36,951 nucleotides of DNA from Microcaldota archaeon (GCA_013425375.1 JACCLH010000053.1:1-36951), one strand, 5' to 3'; numbered from the stretch's first letter, positions 8,901-17,191 are shown. Made by a program: numbers and translations. The notes: a model not told the origin generated them from the letters alone.

Positions 8901-9386
8901 GTGAACGGCAACGAGGAGTGCGAGGAGGACAGTGACTGCGCCCAAGGTGAGACCTGCGACGACTGCCTGTGCTGGCAGACACCAGCATACTGCGGCGACG
9001 GCACCAAGAACGGCAACGAAGAATGCGACCCTGAAGCCACGCCGACAGGATGCATGGAGCCAGCGGTCTGCAACCGGGGTTGCGATTGCATCTCGCCGCC
9101 TTCGCTGAACTGCGACTCCATATGCGGATATACTCAGGGAGCCGAGAGCTTCGGCAGCACATACACCACTTCGACCGATTGCATGAACCGGGTCAAGAAC
9201 TACTATGGGAGCAGGACCTGCTACCTCACTTGCGTCTATGCATATCTCTACAAGTCCACGAATATCGCAGGCTCGGCCACGTGCTGCTGCGGCATGAAGA
9301 AGGAGTTCGCGTGCTCCCAGGATTGCAAGACATGCCCCGGGAACCAGACGTGCACGGATAACGCGCCCAGCTGGTACGAACCATAA
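5988..9386 (+). CDS. Large lipoprotein-like caspase-fold (clan CD) cysteine protease with Cys-rich repeats
   Basis: This 1132-residue protein begins with a hydrophobic segment ending in LLFSFGC, a lipobox-like site, so it is probably lipid-anchored outside the cell. Residues about 360-600 look like a clan CD (C13/caspase-like) peptidase: FIYLAGHGK supplies the catalytic His near residue 450 and VMYLSCYSG the catalytic Cys near residue 546. An EF-hand-like loop (DNNGDGQVSDKE) follows near residue 605, suggesting calcium control. Residues about 727-1030 hold eight Cys-rich repeats of the form CG(D/N)(G/N)...NEECD...C..C.C, known from other large surface proteins. An Asn/Gly/Thr-rich linker precedes them. 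The start may be the ATG at 6012. It overlaps the upstream secreted-protein gene. Confidence 0.8.
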   Translation: MIDTVAFVMRGSIDRLLPVLLVLGLVLLFSFGCLEQLKQALGMGGQGPQWTDTLGPKVEEMNARIHSASSASAVANLKSELASLRTEAQADDRYFKYLTLIDAQDLTLEVLSTYMEYQTETAAISAGGVDCSKDYFQFISRLKSANATANAAVSKASTYHSSNLNSTADLLVSAISEADTAGMAVYAEMLELDLGLDCPVSKSPATTYTTPLSRQDAIALVVAEVVAQNDYYVYATSSSPLPAGTVVTSTRGDEEFDYTLASDTWFFFVDTDPFAPFDHDTFFVFIDVATAEYFVTNESYYPVINGISYFASMDSRLDASRRVYPDPSEGNLTYNLSGPTFVTLPYDALAIANPPAGTPLPLMDYQCCDGVGNKYALVMSGYDDPTFDSDTSTVYDYLKGQGYSDDDITYLTTSLGTPNSDGQTTLARVESAFRSLALNAECCDDVFIYLAGHGKSKMHNQYKNKKTGETKWASSTSELPGGMSNWKYTGVRQKLHRITVNPQFTEELSDGSRVTRGSPAGGRVLDTTIDAWLDPMKSCDITVMYLSCYSGVAAGNIKSPGRTVITPVGDNPAYGTTTAFNGWKPGGFFTQNFIKAKTDSSVKNAADNNGDGQVSDKEAFDWAKGKTKDYVRSKLGKDNTATWTDPERCWCCNVNCTEQTNWKCTVFEARNQPDCPECKYKRVGDYCKNMTPPIDQPPPNITNGTGNGTAGNGTTGGTGEQPPANAQAVCGDGQITGNEGCDYGSTSTNKCPEGYYCHDSCVCKKLETTVVCGDGRISVPSEDCDGGNVKFKICPEGYTCTICKCLQTKTQCGDGKVQAPEECDHGNSFTQQCPGGKVCSGCRCYAPGEVPPEEAYCGNNKREGNEECDGTDNMACPTDQRCGAGCTCTEEPGCGNNKRENNEECDGTDDSACGEDEYCNDDCICTDLCGNNNVDGNEECDGSDDAACGEDEYCSADCLCTGEAPECGDGTVNGNEECEEDSDCAQGETCDDCLCWQTPAYCGDGTKNGNEECDPEATPTGCMEPAVCNRGCDCISPPSLNCDSICGYTQGAESFGSTYTTSTDCMNRVKNYYGSRTCYLTCVYAYLYKSTNIAGSATCCCGMKKEFACSQDCKTCPGNQTCTDNAPSWYEP

Positions 9387-9415
9387 TTATTTTTTATCTA
9401 TACTTGGCGGTGGCG

Positions 9416-11146
9416 TCATCTTGCGCCGCCGCCACCTCCTCCTCCTCCGCCACCGCCGCCAAAGCCGCCGCCACTGAAGCCGCCACTGAAACCACCGCCG
9501 CTTCTGCTTGACGAGGCAGAGGCCATTCCAGTGCTTATGGAGTTGGTCATCGAATGGAAGTGGGAATAGTGGCTGAAATATACCGAGCCGGACGTTTCAG
9601 CTTCCGGAATGACGACCTTTATCGCATTGCGCACCTTGTCAGGGATCCCGAAAGCCGTCGCATATATCAGATAGCCTTCCCACACCGCAAGGTCCCTGGG
9701 CGCCTTGTCCTTGAGGAGGGTGTAATCGTTGAGGAACCTCTTGAAGTTGTTCCATTTCGCCTCGAGCACGCGGCCTTCGTCGGTCCATTTCCCGAGCACC
9801 TCGGGTTTCTTCACCACGAATATCAGTAAAGCAGCCCCCTCGACAATCATCATCCCAGCTTCCAGATCGAACAGATGCAGTTCCATGAAAAAAACGAACA
9901 CGGAAAGTATGATGTAAGCCAAGGACCAGAGTGTAATCAGGCTGTTCCCCTTGGTTTCCAGATAGCCTTCTCCGCTGAACCAGTTTTTGATCCGGCTGCT
10001 GTAACCACTTACCAAGGATAATATCTCATCGCTATTGCTATACTTGCTGAATTCTTTCACAGAGAACAAGCCGCCGTATGTGTGTTCCTCTACGAATGAA
10101 TAAAGCTTGGCCTGATGCGGTTTCAGGATGGTCGCATCCTTGCCTTCGACCCGCCTGAATTCAAGCGTCTTCTCTTTCTGCTCTCCGAGCAATCCTTTTT
10201 TTCTGGTCTCAGTCTCCTCGATCTTGAGGAAACCCAGCTTCACAAGCATCAGCATCTCCGCACTCAACGCATCCGGGTTGAATCCCTTCCCATGGGGGTC
10301 GAGCAGATATTGCGCCTGTGCTGGGGAAAGGTCACCAGGAGCATCCCTTTCGTATTCCGCGATGTAATTCAGCTCTGAAAGGCTTTTCTCCCTCCCATAT
10401 CTCAGGTAGGCATAAACGAATATGAGCGGAAGCCCGGCAACCGAGATTATGGTGATTGCCAGCATTACAATCCTAATGTTCTCTTCAGCCTTTATGTAGG
10501 CGTTCTCCCCATTGACTATGTCCTGCTTTGTCATATAGTTGGTCGCTTTCCTCATTCCTGAGAACCACTCCTTGGGCATGAGCAGGTTCAGCTCGAGATA
10601 GGTCTTGGCAGGGTGATAGGGGGATTTGATTTCCAGCGTGTCTCCGCTGGCTGTCTGCTGGTAGCTGAGTCCTGGCGGGTGGATGAAATATGTCGTTTGC
10701 GAGGCGTCTCCAGGGAGATGCAGCGTCACATCCAGTGTTCCGATGTCTTTCTCCCACGTGTCGCCCCATAGCTTGTAGAAGAACTGGGCGGTGTCTTTCT
10801 GCTCCAGTATGGCGCCCTGGACGGTATAGTTGAAGACGACCTCGACCGTTTCGTCCGAATATGCGCTTCTGAGCACAAGCTCCTGATAGCCCTGGTTCAT
10901 CTGCGTGAAGAAGCGGCAGTCTTTCCGGACGCAATAGCCGCTCGCATCGGTTATCTCAAGGTCAGGAGGCTTCTGGAGATATAACTCAGTGAAACTGCCG
11001 TCTAGGTTGTATGTGATCCTCTCCACGACATCCACTGTGCCATCGCTGTTCAGGTAATAGTCCAGCTTGGCGTTTGATATGGAATAATCCCTGGCCATGG
11101 CCAGCGAAAAGGCCAATAGCAGGATCAAAAGCAGATGCCTTTTCAC
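9416..11146 (-). CDS. DUF2207 family membrane protein
   Basis: The 576-residue protein has an N-terminal signal peptide (LLLILLLAFSLAMA), then an extracellular beta-rich region with the DUF2207 pattern (YSISNAKLDYYLNSDGTVDV followed by VVERITYNLDG), a membrane segment near residue 240, and further hydrophobic segments around residues 415-450. It ends in a Ser/Gly-rich tail with a long polyglycine run, as is usual in this family. Its function is unknown; family members are often beside LemA genes, as here. The ATG overlaps the TGA of the LemA gene by four bases, so the two are co-transcribed and probably act together in the envelope. Confidence 0.9.
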   Translation of the reverse strand: MKRHLLLILLLAFSLAMARDYSISNAKLDYYLNSDGTVDVVERITYNLDGSFTELYLQKPPDLEITDASGYCVRKDCRFFTQMNQGYQELVLRSAYSDETVEVVFNYTVQGAILEQKDTAQFFYKLWGDTWEKDIGTLDVTLHLPGDASQTTYFIHPPGLSYQQTASGDTLEIKSPYHPAKTYLELNLLMPKEWFSGMRKATNYMTKQDIVNGENAYIKAEENIRIVMLAITIISVAGLPLIFVYAYLRYGREKSLSELNYIAEYERDAPGDLSPAQAQYLLDPHGKGFNPDALSAEMLMLVKLGFLKIEETETRKKGLLGEQKEKTLEFRRVEGKDATILKPHQAKLYSFVEEHTYGGLFSVKEFSKYSNSDEILSLVSGYSSRIKNWFSGEGYLETKGNSLITLWSLAYIILSVFVFFMELHLFDLEAGMMIVEGAALLIFVVKKPEVLGKWTDEGRVLEAKWNNFKRFLNDYTLLKDKAPRDLAVWEGYLIYATAFGIPDKVRNAIKVVIPEAETSGSVYFSHYSHFHSMTNSISTGMASASSSRSGGGFSGGFSGGGFGGGGGGGGGGGGAR

Positions 11147-11703
11147 AGTTTCACCTTCACCGCCAGCCTGTCTATGGCATCCGTCTCCAGAAGCCCCGTC
11201 TCCCCGAAGCCCAACGGCGGCGCCAGGATGTTCTGCGGGAAGGTGGCGATGCGGGTATTGTATATGGTCACCACATCATTGTAGACCATCCTCGCCCGCG
11301 CTATGCCGTCCTCGAGGCTCACCAGCTGCCTCTGCAGGTCAAGGTATCCCTGGTTGGCTTTGAGCTCCGGATACGCTTCGGCCACCGCGAACACGCTTTT
11401 CATGCTGGCGGACAGGGCGTTGCTTTGCGCGATGACCTCGTCCTGCGACGAGGAGCCCAGTATGCCGGTTCGCCTTTTCGTTACCTCCTCGAAAACGTTT
11501 TTCTCGTGCTTGGAATAGCCCTTTACCACCTCGGCCAGGTTATAGACGAGGTCAGCTCTTTTCTTGAGCTGGACGTCTATCTGCGCCCATGCGTTCTTCA
11601 CCCGGTTTCTCGCTGTTATCAGGGAATTGAAAACAAGGATGACGCCGAGCGCGACAATGACTACTACCACGATAGCGATGCTTGCCAGGATGTCAAGGGC
11701 CAT
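11143..11703 (-). CDS. lemA: LemA family membrane protein
   Basis: The 186-residue protein has one N-terminal membrane helix (IAIVVVVIVALGVILVFNSL) followed by the characteristic LemA helical core: NRVKNAWAQIDVQLKKRADL, the LVYNLAEVVKGYSKHEK segment and a C-terminal YNDVVTIYNTRIATFPQN block. LemA proteins are anchored in the membrane with a helical bundle on one side; their molecular job is unresolved. A reverse-strand TATA box (ATTTAATATT, 11722-11731) sits 26 bp before the ATG, so the message is probably leaderless and carries both lemA and the DUF2207 gene. Confidence 0.93.
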   Translation of the reverse strand: MALDILASIAIVVVVIVALGVILVFNSLITARNRVKNAWAQIDVQLKKRADLVYNLAEVVKGYSKHEKNVFEEVTKRRTGILGSSSQDEVIAQSNALSASMKSVFAVAEAYPELKANQGYLDLQRQLVSLEDGIARARMVYNDVVTIYNTRIATFPQNILAPPLGFGETGLLETDAIDRLAVKVKL

Positions 11704-11721
11704 GGTATTATTTTATGCTGA

Positions 11722-11731
11722 AATATTAAAT
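11722..11731 (-). promoter_or_regulatory. TATA box of the lemA-DUF2207 operon
   Basis: ATTTAATATT on the minus strand is centred about 24-26 bp from the LemA start codon. Confidence 0.6.
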
Positions 11732-11775
11732 AGCCTGCTGCATCGCGAATCTTCAGGAGGCAAACATCTCCGGCT

Positions 11776-11936
11776 CTCGCAGCCTTAGTCTTACGGAGTC
11801 TGCGAGGTCTAGTCTGTACGGAGCAGAACCTAGAAGACAGAAGAATGAGAATATTGAAGATTACATAAGTGGGCTTCAGTTTGGCGCTTCGCGCCAAATC
11901 AGCCCACTTTCCCTGAGGTCAGACTCAGGAACCACA
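11776..11936. repeat. Hairpin cluster between LemA and the SRP RNA
   Basis: CTCGCAG...CTGCGAG forms a 7-bp stem near 11776-11808. At about 11868-11911, AAGTGGGCT and AGCCCACTT enclose TTTGGCGC-TTC-GCGCCAAA, giving a nearly continuous long hairpin. CCTGAG...CTCAGG follows. The word AAGTGGGCTTC recurs at about 11952-11962, at the 3' end of the SRP RNA gene, so part of this cluster may derive from or mimic the SRP terminus. No gene was seen here. Confidence 0.6.
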
Positions 11937-11955
11937 GTATGGACTAATGGAAAGT

Positions 11956-12246
11956 GGGCTTCCCGGTTGGCCTTGACGAGTATGCAAGGAGCCATCACTG
12001 TCTGAGCCGCCAGCCGCCCCATATATCGGGGTGGCAGGTGTCTACTCGGTCCTGTATCTTACAAGCACGAGACAAAGCGCTTAGGGCTGCTCCTTCCGGC
12101 CTGACCCGGTTCACACAGTGTCCCGCCATATAAGGCAGGACGTCAACGCTTAAGGTGACGGGCATGCACAAACGGCAAAACGCCCCGGGCATTCGAGCCG
12201 CCTAAGGGGATTTGCGGTGCCGGGACCCCTGGTCCCGCTCTAGCCC
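11956..12246 (-). ncRNA. Signal recognition particle 7S RNA
   Basis: Read on the minus strand, the gene contains the hallmark SRP helix-8 sequence GGTCAGGCCGGAAGGAGCAG near 12110, with its partner strand, the universally conserved SRP54-binding hairpin. The 5' end GGGCT (from 12246) can pair with AGCCC at 11956-11960, closing helix 1 as in archaeal 7S RNA, and the ~291-nt length fits. The GC-rich, fully structured body between these points agrees. The RNA scaffolds SRP19 and SRP54 for co-translational targeting. A TATA box at 12267-12276 lies 25 bp upstream and overlaps the stop codon of the Bud32 gene. The exact 3' end is inferred from pairing. Confidence 0.93.
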
Positions 12247-12266
12247 ATATATATTATGAAGAAGCC

Positions 12267-12276
12267 GCTTAAAAAG
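12267..12276 (-). promoter_or_regulatory. TATA box of the SRP RNA gene
   Basis: CTTTTTAAGC on the minus strand is centred 25 bp before the SRP RNA 5' end and overlaps the final codons of the Bud32 gene. Confidence 0.55.
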
Positions 12277-12934
12277 CGTATCGCACTCTTTTTTCGACGT
12301 CCTTCACGCGTTTCAGCACGCTGTCAGATTTGACATACGCTCGGTATCCTTCAACAAATCCATCTTTCTTCTCATTTCCGTCAAGGGCCCTTAGCATGGT
12401 GAAGACATCCACAGCCTTGTCCTCGATATCGTTCGATACGAAACCCAAACCGAAATCTATCACGAACAAAACACCAACACCTGCGCCTCGTCCGCTGGCA
12501 GGCATCGCGCTTCCGCTCGCGCACGATTCGGGTTCGGTTTTTTCGGGTTTTGTTGTTTCGAGTTCGCTTTTTTTGGTTTTTTTGTTTTCGCTCACGACGA
12601 GGTTCGCGGGAGTGTAATCCCCGTGTATGATATCATTAGCATGCAGTTTCGCGAGTATCGCGCCCGCATCATATGATTGTTTTTTGGTCATCTCCGGACG
12701 CTTCCCGCTGACAAATGTCATGGTTATGTCGAAGTCATCCACGCACAGCACCGTGGGGCAATCAACGCCAGCAAGCTTCGCCCTGTGCAACAACCTCGCT
12801 TCGCTCCGGGTCCTTTCGCTCCGCAGCCTGGAGTCCAGCTCCTTCACACGATATCCTTTCACAATCCTGCTCTTCACCACTGCCGCACGGCCGATGAAAG
12901 TCGTCTTGCTCAGGACAGCCTCTGCTCCGCGCAT
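12269..12934 (-). CDS. bud32: Bud32/PRPK family kinase of the KEOPS complex
   Basis: The 221-residue protein has the compact Bud32 layout: KSRIVKGYRVKELD with the RxxK-type lysine region, an EARLLHRAKLAGV helix, HGDYTPANLVV as catalytic loop (family consensus HGDLTTxN) and VIDFGLG as the DFG motif. Bud32 is the small kinase/ATPase of KEOPS, needed with Kae1 to make the t6A modification of ANN-decoding tRNAs. A low-complexity insert of about 40 residues (Lys/Glu/Thr, then Ala/Gly) separates the catalytic loop from DFG and is unusual in length. It is the last gene of the OB-Cdc48-M50-Bud32 operon, five bases after the M50 gene. Kae1 is not in the window. Confidence 0.88.
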   Translation of the reverse strand: MRGAEAVLSKTTFIGRAAVVKSRIVKGYRVKELDSRLRSERTRSEARLLHRAKLAGVDCPTVLCVDDFDITMTFVSGKRPEMTKKQSYDAGAILAKLHANDIIHGDYTPANLVVSENKKTKKSELETTKPEKTEPESCASGSAMPASGRGAGVGVLFVIDFGLGFVSNDIEDKAVDVFTMLRALDGNEKKDGFVEGYRAYVKSDSVLKRVKDVEKRVRYAF

Positions 12935-12938
12935 AATA

Positions 12939-13664
12939 TCATCTGAAAAGAAGCTTTGACAGCACCGCGAATATGAGCAGCATGATGCCCCAGCTTATTA
13001 CTATGCCCGGGTCTATCAGGACGGCTCCGAGGCCTAGCAGAAGAAAGACGAAAACCACCCACACGCTCCACTTCCACGCGAAAACCTTGCTCCCATCAAG
13101 AGGGAACGCAGGTATCATGTTGAACAAAGCCAGCATGAGGTTCATCGCGGCCCCGAACTGCCATGCGTTGAGCGTCCCATACGAGATTCCGAATCCCGAG
13201 AAATTGCTGCCCCATGTCACCAGGAAGCTGAAATACTGCTGTATCGGGGCTACCAGCTGCAGCGCTACGAATAGCATCAGCAGGGTTATGTTGACCGTGG
13301 GCCCGGCCAGGGAGATGATGCCATTCTGTTTCTTGCTTATCCTGTCCGAGTAGATATACACGGCGCCAGGCGCAGCGAAAAGCACGCCGAACAATGACGT
13401 GACGAGCATGAACACCAATCCCTGGATCCACATCCTGAACTTGGCCTGGGCGCCGTAGTATATGGCGACCAGCTTGTGCCCCATCTCATGCAAAATAAAA
13501 CCGCTTCCCACCGTGACGAGGATCGGCAGCATGAAGAACAGGAACTCCCTCGGGTATTTCAGCGCGCCCTCAGGCTGTGCGAACACTATCGCCATGGCCA
13601 GCGATATGGCAACCACGCTTATGGTTATCTGTACTGCTTCATCCCTGTCTATGAGGAATTCCAA
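12939..13664 (-). CDS. M50 family (site-2-protease-like) membrane metalloprotease
   Basis: The 241-residue protein is mostly membrane helices. HEMGH at about residues 59-63 is the HExxH zinc motif and NMIPAFPLDGSKV near residue 186 is the second conserved block whose Asp completes the zinc site. Together they define the S2P/M50 group of intramembrane proteases, which cut transmembrane regulatory or quality-control substrates. The frame starts with TTG directly abutting the TGA of the upstream membrane-protein gene, so translation is probably coupled. The substrate is unknown; the Cdc48 gene in the same operon suggests membrane protein turnover, an inference. Confidence 0.88.
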   Translation of the reverse strand: MEFLIDRDEAVQITISVVAISLAMAIVFAQPEGALKYPREFLFFMLPILVTVGSGFILHEMGHKLVAIYYGAQAKFRMWIQGLVFMLVTSLFGVLFAAPGAVYIYSDRISKKQNGIISLAGPTVNITLLMLFVALQLVAPIQQYFSFLVTWGSNFSGFGISYGTLNAWQFGAAMNLMLALFNMIPAFPLDGSKVFAWKWSVWVVFVFLLLGLGAVLIDPGIVISWGIMLLIFAVLSKLLFR

Positions 13665-14048
13665 TCAATCCACCAGTTTTTCCTCGTAAAGTATGCGCAC
13701 CTTTGGCGGGCTTATCAATCCGTTATAGCTTTCTATGACCCCGAACACTTCGCTGCCATTATCCAGCGTTATCTTTATCTTGTCGTTCTTCCTTCCTGGC
13801 GCCACTGCCCTGCCGGGCCTCCCTATGAGGCTCGGTATCCGTTCGTCAGCGACAACAGCCACAACATCCCCGCTCTTTATTCCCCTGACCTCAGGATATA
13901 TGGTCGTCACGGCCACAGAAGCCACTGTGCCCAATGCCATCATCTTGAGCATCTCCACCAGCGTCGCATCAGCAGACAGGGCGAACCATAGCAATGGCAG
14001 GCATACTGCTATCAGCATGAGCTTGAAGAAAAGGAAAATCCGCATCAT
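13665..14048 (-). CDS. Small membrane protein with C-terminal beta-rich domain (NfeD-like layout)
   Basis: I start this gene at the ATG whose first base is 14048, two bases beyond the Cdc48 stop, because the longer frame would overlap Cdc48 with unlikely residues. The 127-residue product has two N-terminal hydrophobic helices (FLFFKLMLIAVCLPLLWFAL and a second near residue 35) followed by a soluble beta-rich part (GRPGRAVAPGRKNDKIKITLDNG). The layout recalls NfeD/OB-fold membrane partners of proteases, but I recognise no diagnostic motif. It lies between Cdc48 and an M50 protease and abuts the latter without a gap. Confidence 0.75.
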   Translation of the reverse strand: MMRIFLFFKLMLIAVCLPLLWFALSADATLVEMLKMMALGTVASVAVTTIYPEVRGIKSGDVVAVVADERIPSLIGRPGRAVAPGRKNDKIKITLDNGSEVFGVIESYNGLISPPKVRILYEEKLVD

Positions 14049-14049
14049 C

Positions 14050-16197
14050 TCACCGGTACATCGTGGCAGCAGCGGTCTTGAACTTCTGCACGCTCTCAAT
14101 GTCCTCCTTCTTGACGCCCGGCACGATGGACTTGAAGGACATCTCGAAATGCCTTGCGCTGACCTTCCTGGCCCCATCACGTATTGCCGCCATGCCCGCT
14201 TCCCTCACGAGGTTGTCTATGTCTGCTCCTGTGAAGCCGTCTGTGAGCTTGGCCAGGTCTTTCAGGCCGACCTCCTTGTCCAGGGGCATCCTGGCTGTGC
14301 ATATCTTGAATATGTCCAGCCTGGCGCTCTCATTCGGAGGCACGGTCTCTATCAGCCTGTCGAATCGTCCTGCCCTCATCAGCGCAGGGTCCAAGATATC
14401 AGGGCGATTTGTAGCTGCTATGACGACCACGTTCTTCAGGCTCCTGAGCCCGTCCATCTCTGTGAGCAGGGTATCCACAATCCTTTCCGTGACCTGGGTG
14501 CCGCCATCCCCATGGCCGGTCCTTCTGGCCGCTATGGCGTCCATCTCGTCTATGAACAGCACGCAGGGCGCAGCCATCCTGGCTTTCTTGAACAGCTCGC
14601 GCACCGCCTTCTCTGACTCGCCGACGTATTTGGTCAGCACCTGGGCCCCGCTTATGGATATGAAATTGGCCTCGCTCTCGTTGGCCACTGCCTTCGCCAG
14701 CAGCGTCTTCCCTGTGCCAGGAGGGCCGTAAAGCAGTATCCCCTTTATCGGCCGGATGCCCATCTTCTCGAACACCTCCGGCCTTTTCAGCGGAAGCTCC
14801 ACTGCCTCCTGTATCTCCCTCTTTATCTCGCCCATGCCGCCTATGTCTGTCCATTTCACCGTGGGCCGCTCGACATACACCTCGCGCAGGGCAGATGGCT
14901 GTATCTCGTGCATTCCATTGAAGAAGTCCTCCCTGGATACTGTTATCTTCTCCAATATCTCTGTGGGCAGGGTCTCCTCCTCTATGTTTATGGCTGGCAG
15001 CACCCTCCGCAGTGCCTTGATGGCAGCTTCCTTGGTCAGCAAGCCTAAATCAGCGCCGGTATAGCCGTGCGTCACTGCGGCTATCTCTTCCACATCCACA
15101 TTCTTCTCCAGCGGCATGCATCTCACATGGATATTGAGTATCTCGCTCCTGCCTTTCTTGTCAGGCACGCCTATCTCTATCTCGCGGTCGAACCTGCCAG
15201 GCCTCCTCAGTGCCTGGTCTATGGAGTCAGGACGGTTCGTGGCTCCGATGACTATGACCTCTCCCCTTGCCTTCAGTCCATCCATGGCGGTGAGGAGCTG
15301 CGATACCATCCTCTTCTCCACCTCGCCGGTGACTTCCTCCCTTTTCGGCGCGATGGCGTCTATCTCGTCTATGAATATGATGGATGGCGCGTTCTCCTGG
15401 GCCTCTGCGAACAGCTTCCTCAGCCTCTCCTCGCTCTCGCCCACGTACTTGCTGATTATCTCAGGCCCGCCCACATAGAAGAAGTTGGCGTCAGACTCGT
15501 TCGCCACTGCCTTGGCCAGCAGCGTCTTGCCTGTGCCAGGAGCCCCATACAGCAATATCCCCTTTGGCGGGTCTATGCCCAGCCTCTCGAATATCTCAGG
15601 ATGCCTGAGGGGCAGCTCAATCATCTCGCGTACCTTCTGGATGGTGTCCTTGAGCCCACCCACATCATCGTAGGTGATGTTGGGCACGTTCTTTATCTCC
15701 TTCATGGGCTCCTTGTTTATCCTGACCTCTGTCTCCTCTGTTATCATGACCGGCCCCTGCGGCAGCACCTGGGCCACGATGAGCGGTATGGAGGTCCCGA
15801 AGATGCCGACAGGGAGCAGGTTTCCCTTGAGCAATGCCTTGCCTATCAGCCTCTTCTTGACATACTGGTCGAAGCCCACTGAATACCGTACCGGTTCCTG
15901 CGGGGCGAGCACCACCTTCTTCGCCATCTTGGCCTGCACCCCTTCCATCCTGACCTTCTCGCCAAGGCCTACCCCGACATTCTGCCTCAGGATGCCGTCC
16001 ATCCTTATCATGTCCAGGCCCTCGTCGTCAGGATGGGCCTGCCAGACGATGGCAAGGGCTGACTTCTTTCCGGTGAGCTTGATGATGTCGCCTGTGGATA
16101 CCCCCATCTGGCTCTTCGCCTTGGAGTCTATCCTGGCAATCCCTCTCCCTATGTCGTTCTGGAAGGCCTCTGCGACCTTAAGCGTCATGGCAGGCAT
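14050..16197 (-). CDS. cdc48: Cdc48/p97-type AAA+ ATPase (two AAA domains)
   Basis: The 715-residue protein has the N-domain (double-psi barrel, residues 1-95) and two AAA modules. D1 has Walker A GAPGTGKT near 218, Walker [11 protein letters not shown] near 273 and a downstream arginine-finger region ([12 protein letters not shown]). D2 has GPPGTGKT near 494, [10 protein letters not shown] and RAGRFDR. Cdc48 unfolds proteins and extracts them from complexes or membranes, often feeding the proteasome. The protein ends in MYR, a HbYX-type tail like that used by ATPases docking on the 20S proteasome. D1 Walker A has Ala in place of the usual second Pro. It follows the OB-fold gene by three bases and is in operon with membrane protease genes. 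Confidence 0.97.
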   Translation of the reverse strand: MPAMTLKVAEAFQNDIGRGIARIDSKAKSQMGVSTGDIIKLTGKKSALAIVWQAHPDDEGLDMIRMDGILRQNVGVGLGEKVRMEGVQAKMAKKVVLAPQEPVRYSVGFDQYVKKRLIGKALLKGNLLPVGIFGTSIPLIVAQVLPQGPVMITEETEVRINKEPMKEIKNVPNITYDDVGGLKDTIQKVREMIELPLRHPEIFERLGIDPPKGILLYGAPGTGKTLLAKAVANESDANFFYVGGPEIISKYVGESEERLRKLFAEAQENAPSIIFIDEIDAIAPKREEVTGEVEKRMVSQLLTAMDGLKARGEVIVIGATNRPDSIDQALRRPGRFDREIEIGVPDKKGRSEILNIHVRCMPLEKNVDVEEIAAVTHGYTGADLGLLTKEAAIKALRRVLPAINIEEETLPTEILEKITVSREDFFNGMHEIQPSALREVYVERPTVKWTDIGGMGEIKREIQEAVELPLKRPEVFEKMGIRPIKGILLYGPPGTGKTLLAKAVANESEANFISISGAQVLTKYVGESEKAVRELFKKARMAAPCVLFIDEMDAIAARRTGHGDGGTQVTERIVDTLLTEMDGLRSLKNVVVIAATNRPDILDPALMRAGRFDRLIETVPPNESARLDIFKICTARMPLDKEVGLKDLAKLTDGFTGADIDNLVREAGMAAIRDGARKVSARHFEMSFKSIVPGVKKEDIESVQKFKTAAATMYR

Positions 16198-16200
16198 ATG

Positions 16201-17169
16201 CTAACCTCTGACAAGAATCTGGCCATCTTTCTCCTCTATCTTGACCGCTATCCTTGTATTTAATAGTGACTCTTTTTTAAGGCCCACGACGGTAGCGAGC
16301 GCGATGTCCCCAGCCACCCCAACACCCAAAAAGCGCAGCGCACTCTCCCGTCCGAGCGTCACTTCCCTCCCTCCGACATCCGCCTTAAGCGTCTCGTCCT
16401 CGCACCTGAGCTCCTTTATCTCCCCCAGCAGCATCTCGCCTGCCCGTCTCATCAGCAGCCTCGTAGATGCGCCGATTTCTATGTTCCCGTTGGACACGTT
16501 CGCCCCTTCTATCAGCGCCTCATCGCCCACCTTCAGCCTCTCGGCCCGGGCAGTGCCGTCCACCACCAGGCATCTCCGCTCGTTCCTGCCATCGGAAAGC
16601 ATGAACGAGAACCCGCGTATCTTCTTCCCATCGCGTATGAAGCTGTCATAGCCTTCTATGGCGCTTACGGCTCCCCTCAGATGGACAGTCTCGCCATCGT
16701 TCAGCTCTGCCAGGCTGGAGAAGGCTGCTTTCCTGGTGACCTCAAGCATGCCGCCATAGCCCAGGTGGAGCTCGCCGCCCCGCTCATAGGCGCCTTTCAC
16801 CCGTATCTCGTCCTTGGAGCGCAGGCTTTTCGCAAGCTCCACATCATCGTTCCACAGGACAAGCGGCTTTCCGCCGCCTGCGCTTTCATCCACCACTTCC
16901 ACGACCCGTGAGCGTTTCCCTGAAGAATATGTCGCCATCGGCCAGACTTTCTTCACAGCAGCCGAGAATCCGAACCTCCTCGCCCCTTTGGGTATGTCTG
17001 CCAGCCGGTAGTCCCTCTCTTCCTCCTTCAGCATGCCTTTCTCCTTGGCTATGAGCCTCAGGGCGACCTCCCGCGTGAGCAAGCCATGGAACGATTCTAT
17101 CTTTGCCGAGAGGGCGGCCTCGAGCTCGTCCGCAGTCATGGTTTTGAGAAGCTCTGCCTCTGCATCCAT
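16201..17169 (-). CDS. OB-fold single-stranded DNA-binding protein, RPA-like
   Basis: The 322-residue protein starts with a helical segment (LLKTMTADELEAALSAKIES), then shows at least two OB-fold-like stretches: one near residues 80-140 (SRVVEVVDES...SKDEIRVKGAYERGGELHL) and one near residues 155-250 (DGETVHLRGAVSAIEGY...DGRNERRCLVVDGTARAERLKVGDEALIEGANVSNGNIEI). This arrangement matches archaeal replication factor A proteins, which coat single-stranded DNA. There is no zinc finger. It is the first gene of the operon with cdc48 and its ATG is 26 bp from a TATA box shared with the NFACT gene. Confidence 0.8.
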   Translation of the reverse strand: MDAEAELLKTMTADELEAALSAKIESFHGLLTREVALRLIAKEKGMLKEEERDYRLADIPKGARRFGFSAAVKKVWPMATYSSGKRSRVVEVVDESAGGGKPLVLWNDDVELAKSLRSKDEIRVKGAYERGGELHLGYGGMLEVTRKAAFSSLAELNDGETVHLRGAVSAIEGYDSFIRDGKKIRGFSFMLSDGRNERRCLVVDGTARAERLKVGDEALIEGANVSNGNIEIGASTRLLMRRAGEMLLGEIKELRCEDETLKADVGGREVTLGRESALRFLGVGVAGDIALATVVGLKKESLLNTRIAVKIEEKDGQILVRG

Positions 17170-17191
17170 TACTACATCTCGCCGGAAAATG

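Noticed and set aside
8200-8945. Open frames in other phases across the Cys-rich repeats
   Set aside because: They are shadows of the repetitive, GC-rich coding sequence of the caspase-like protein.
14049-14180. Longer N-terminus for the small membrane protein
   Set aside because: The extra residues are Arg/Ser-rich and overlap cdc48 in another frame; ATG at 14048 follows the cdc48 stop directly.
15067-15882. Long plus-strand open frame (271 codons) opposite cdc48
   Set aside because: It lies wholly antisense to the two AAA domains and has no coherent domain; it is a codon-bias shadow.
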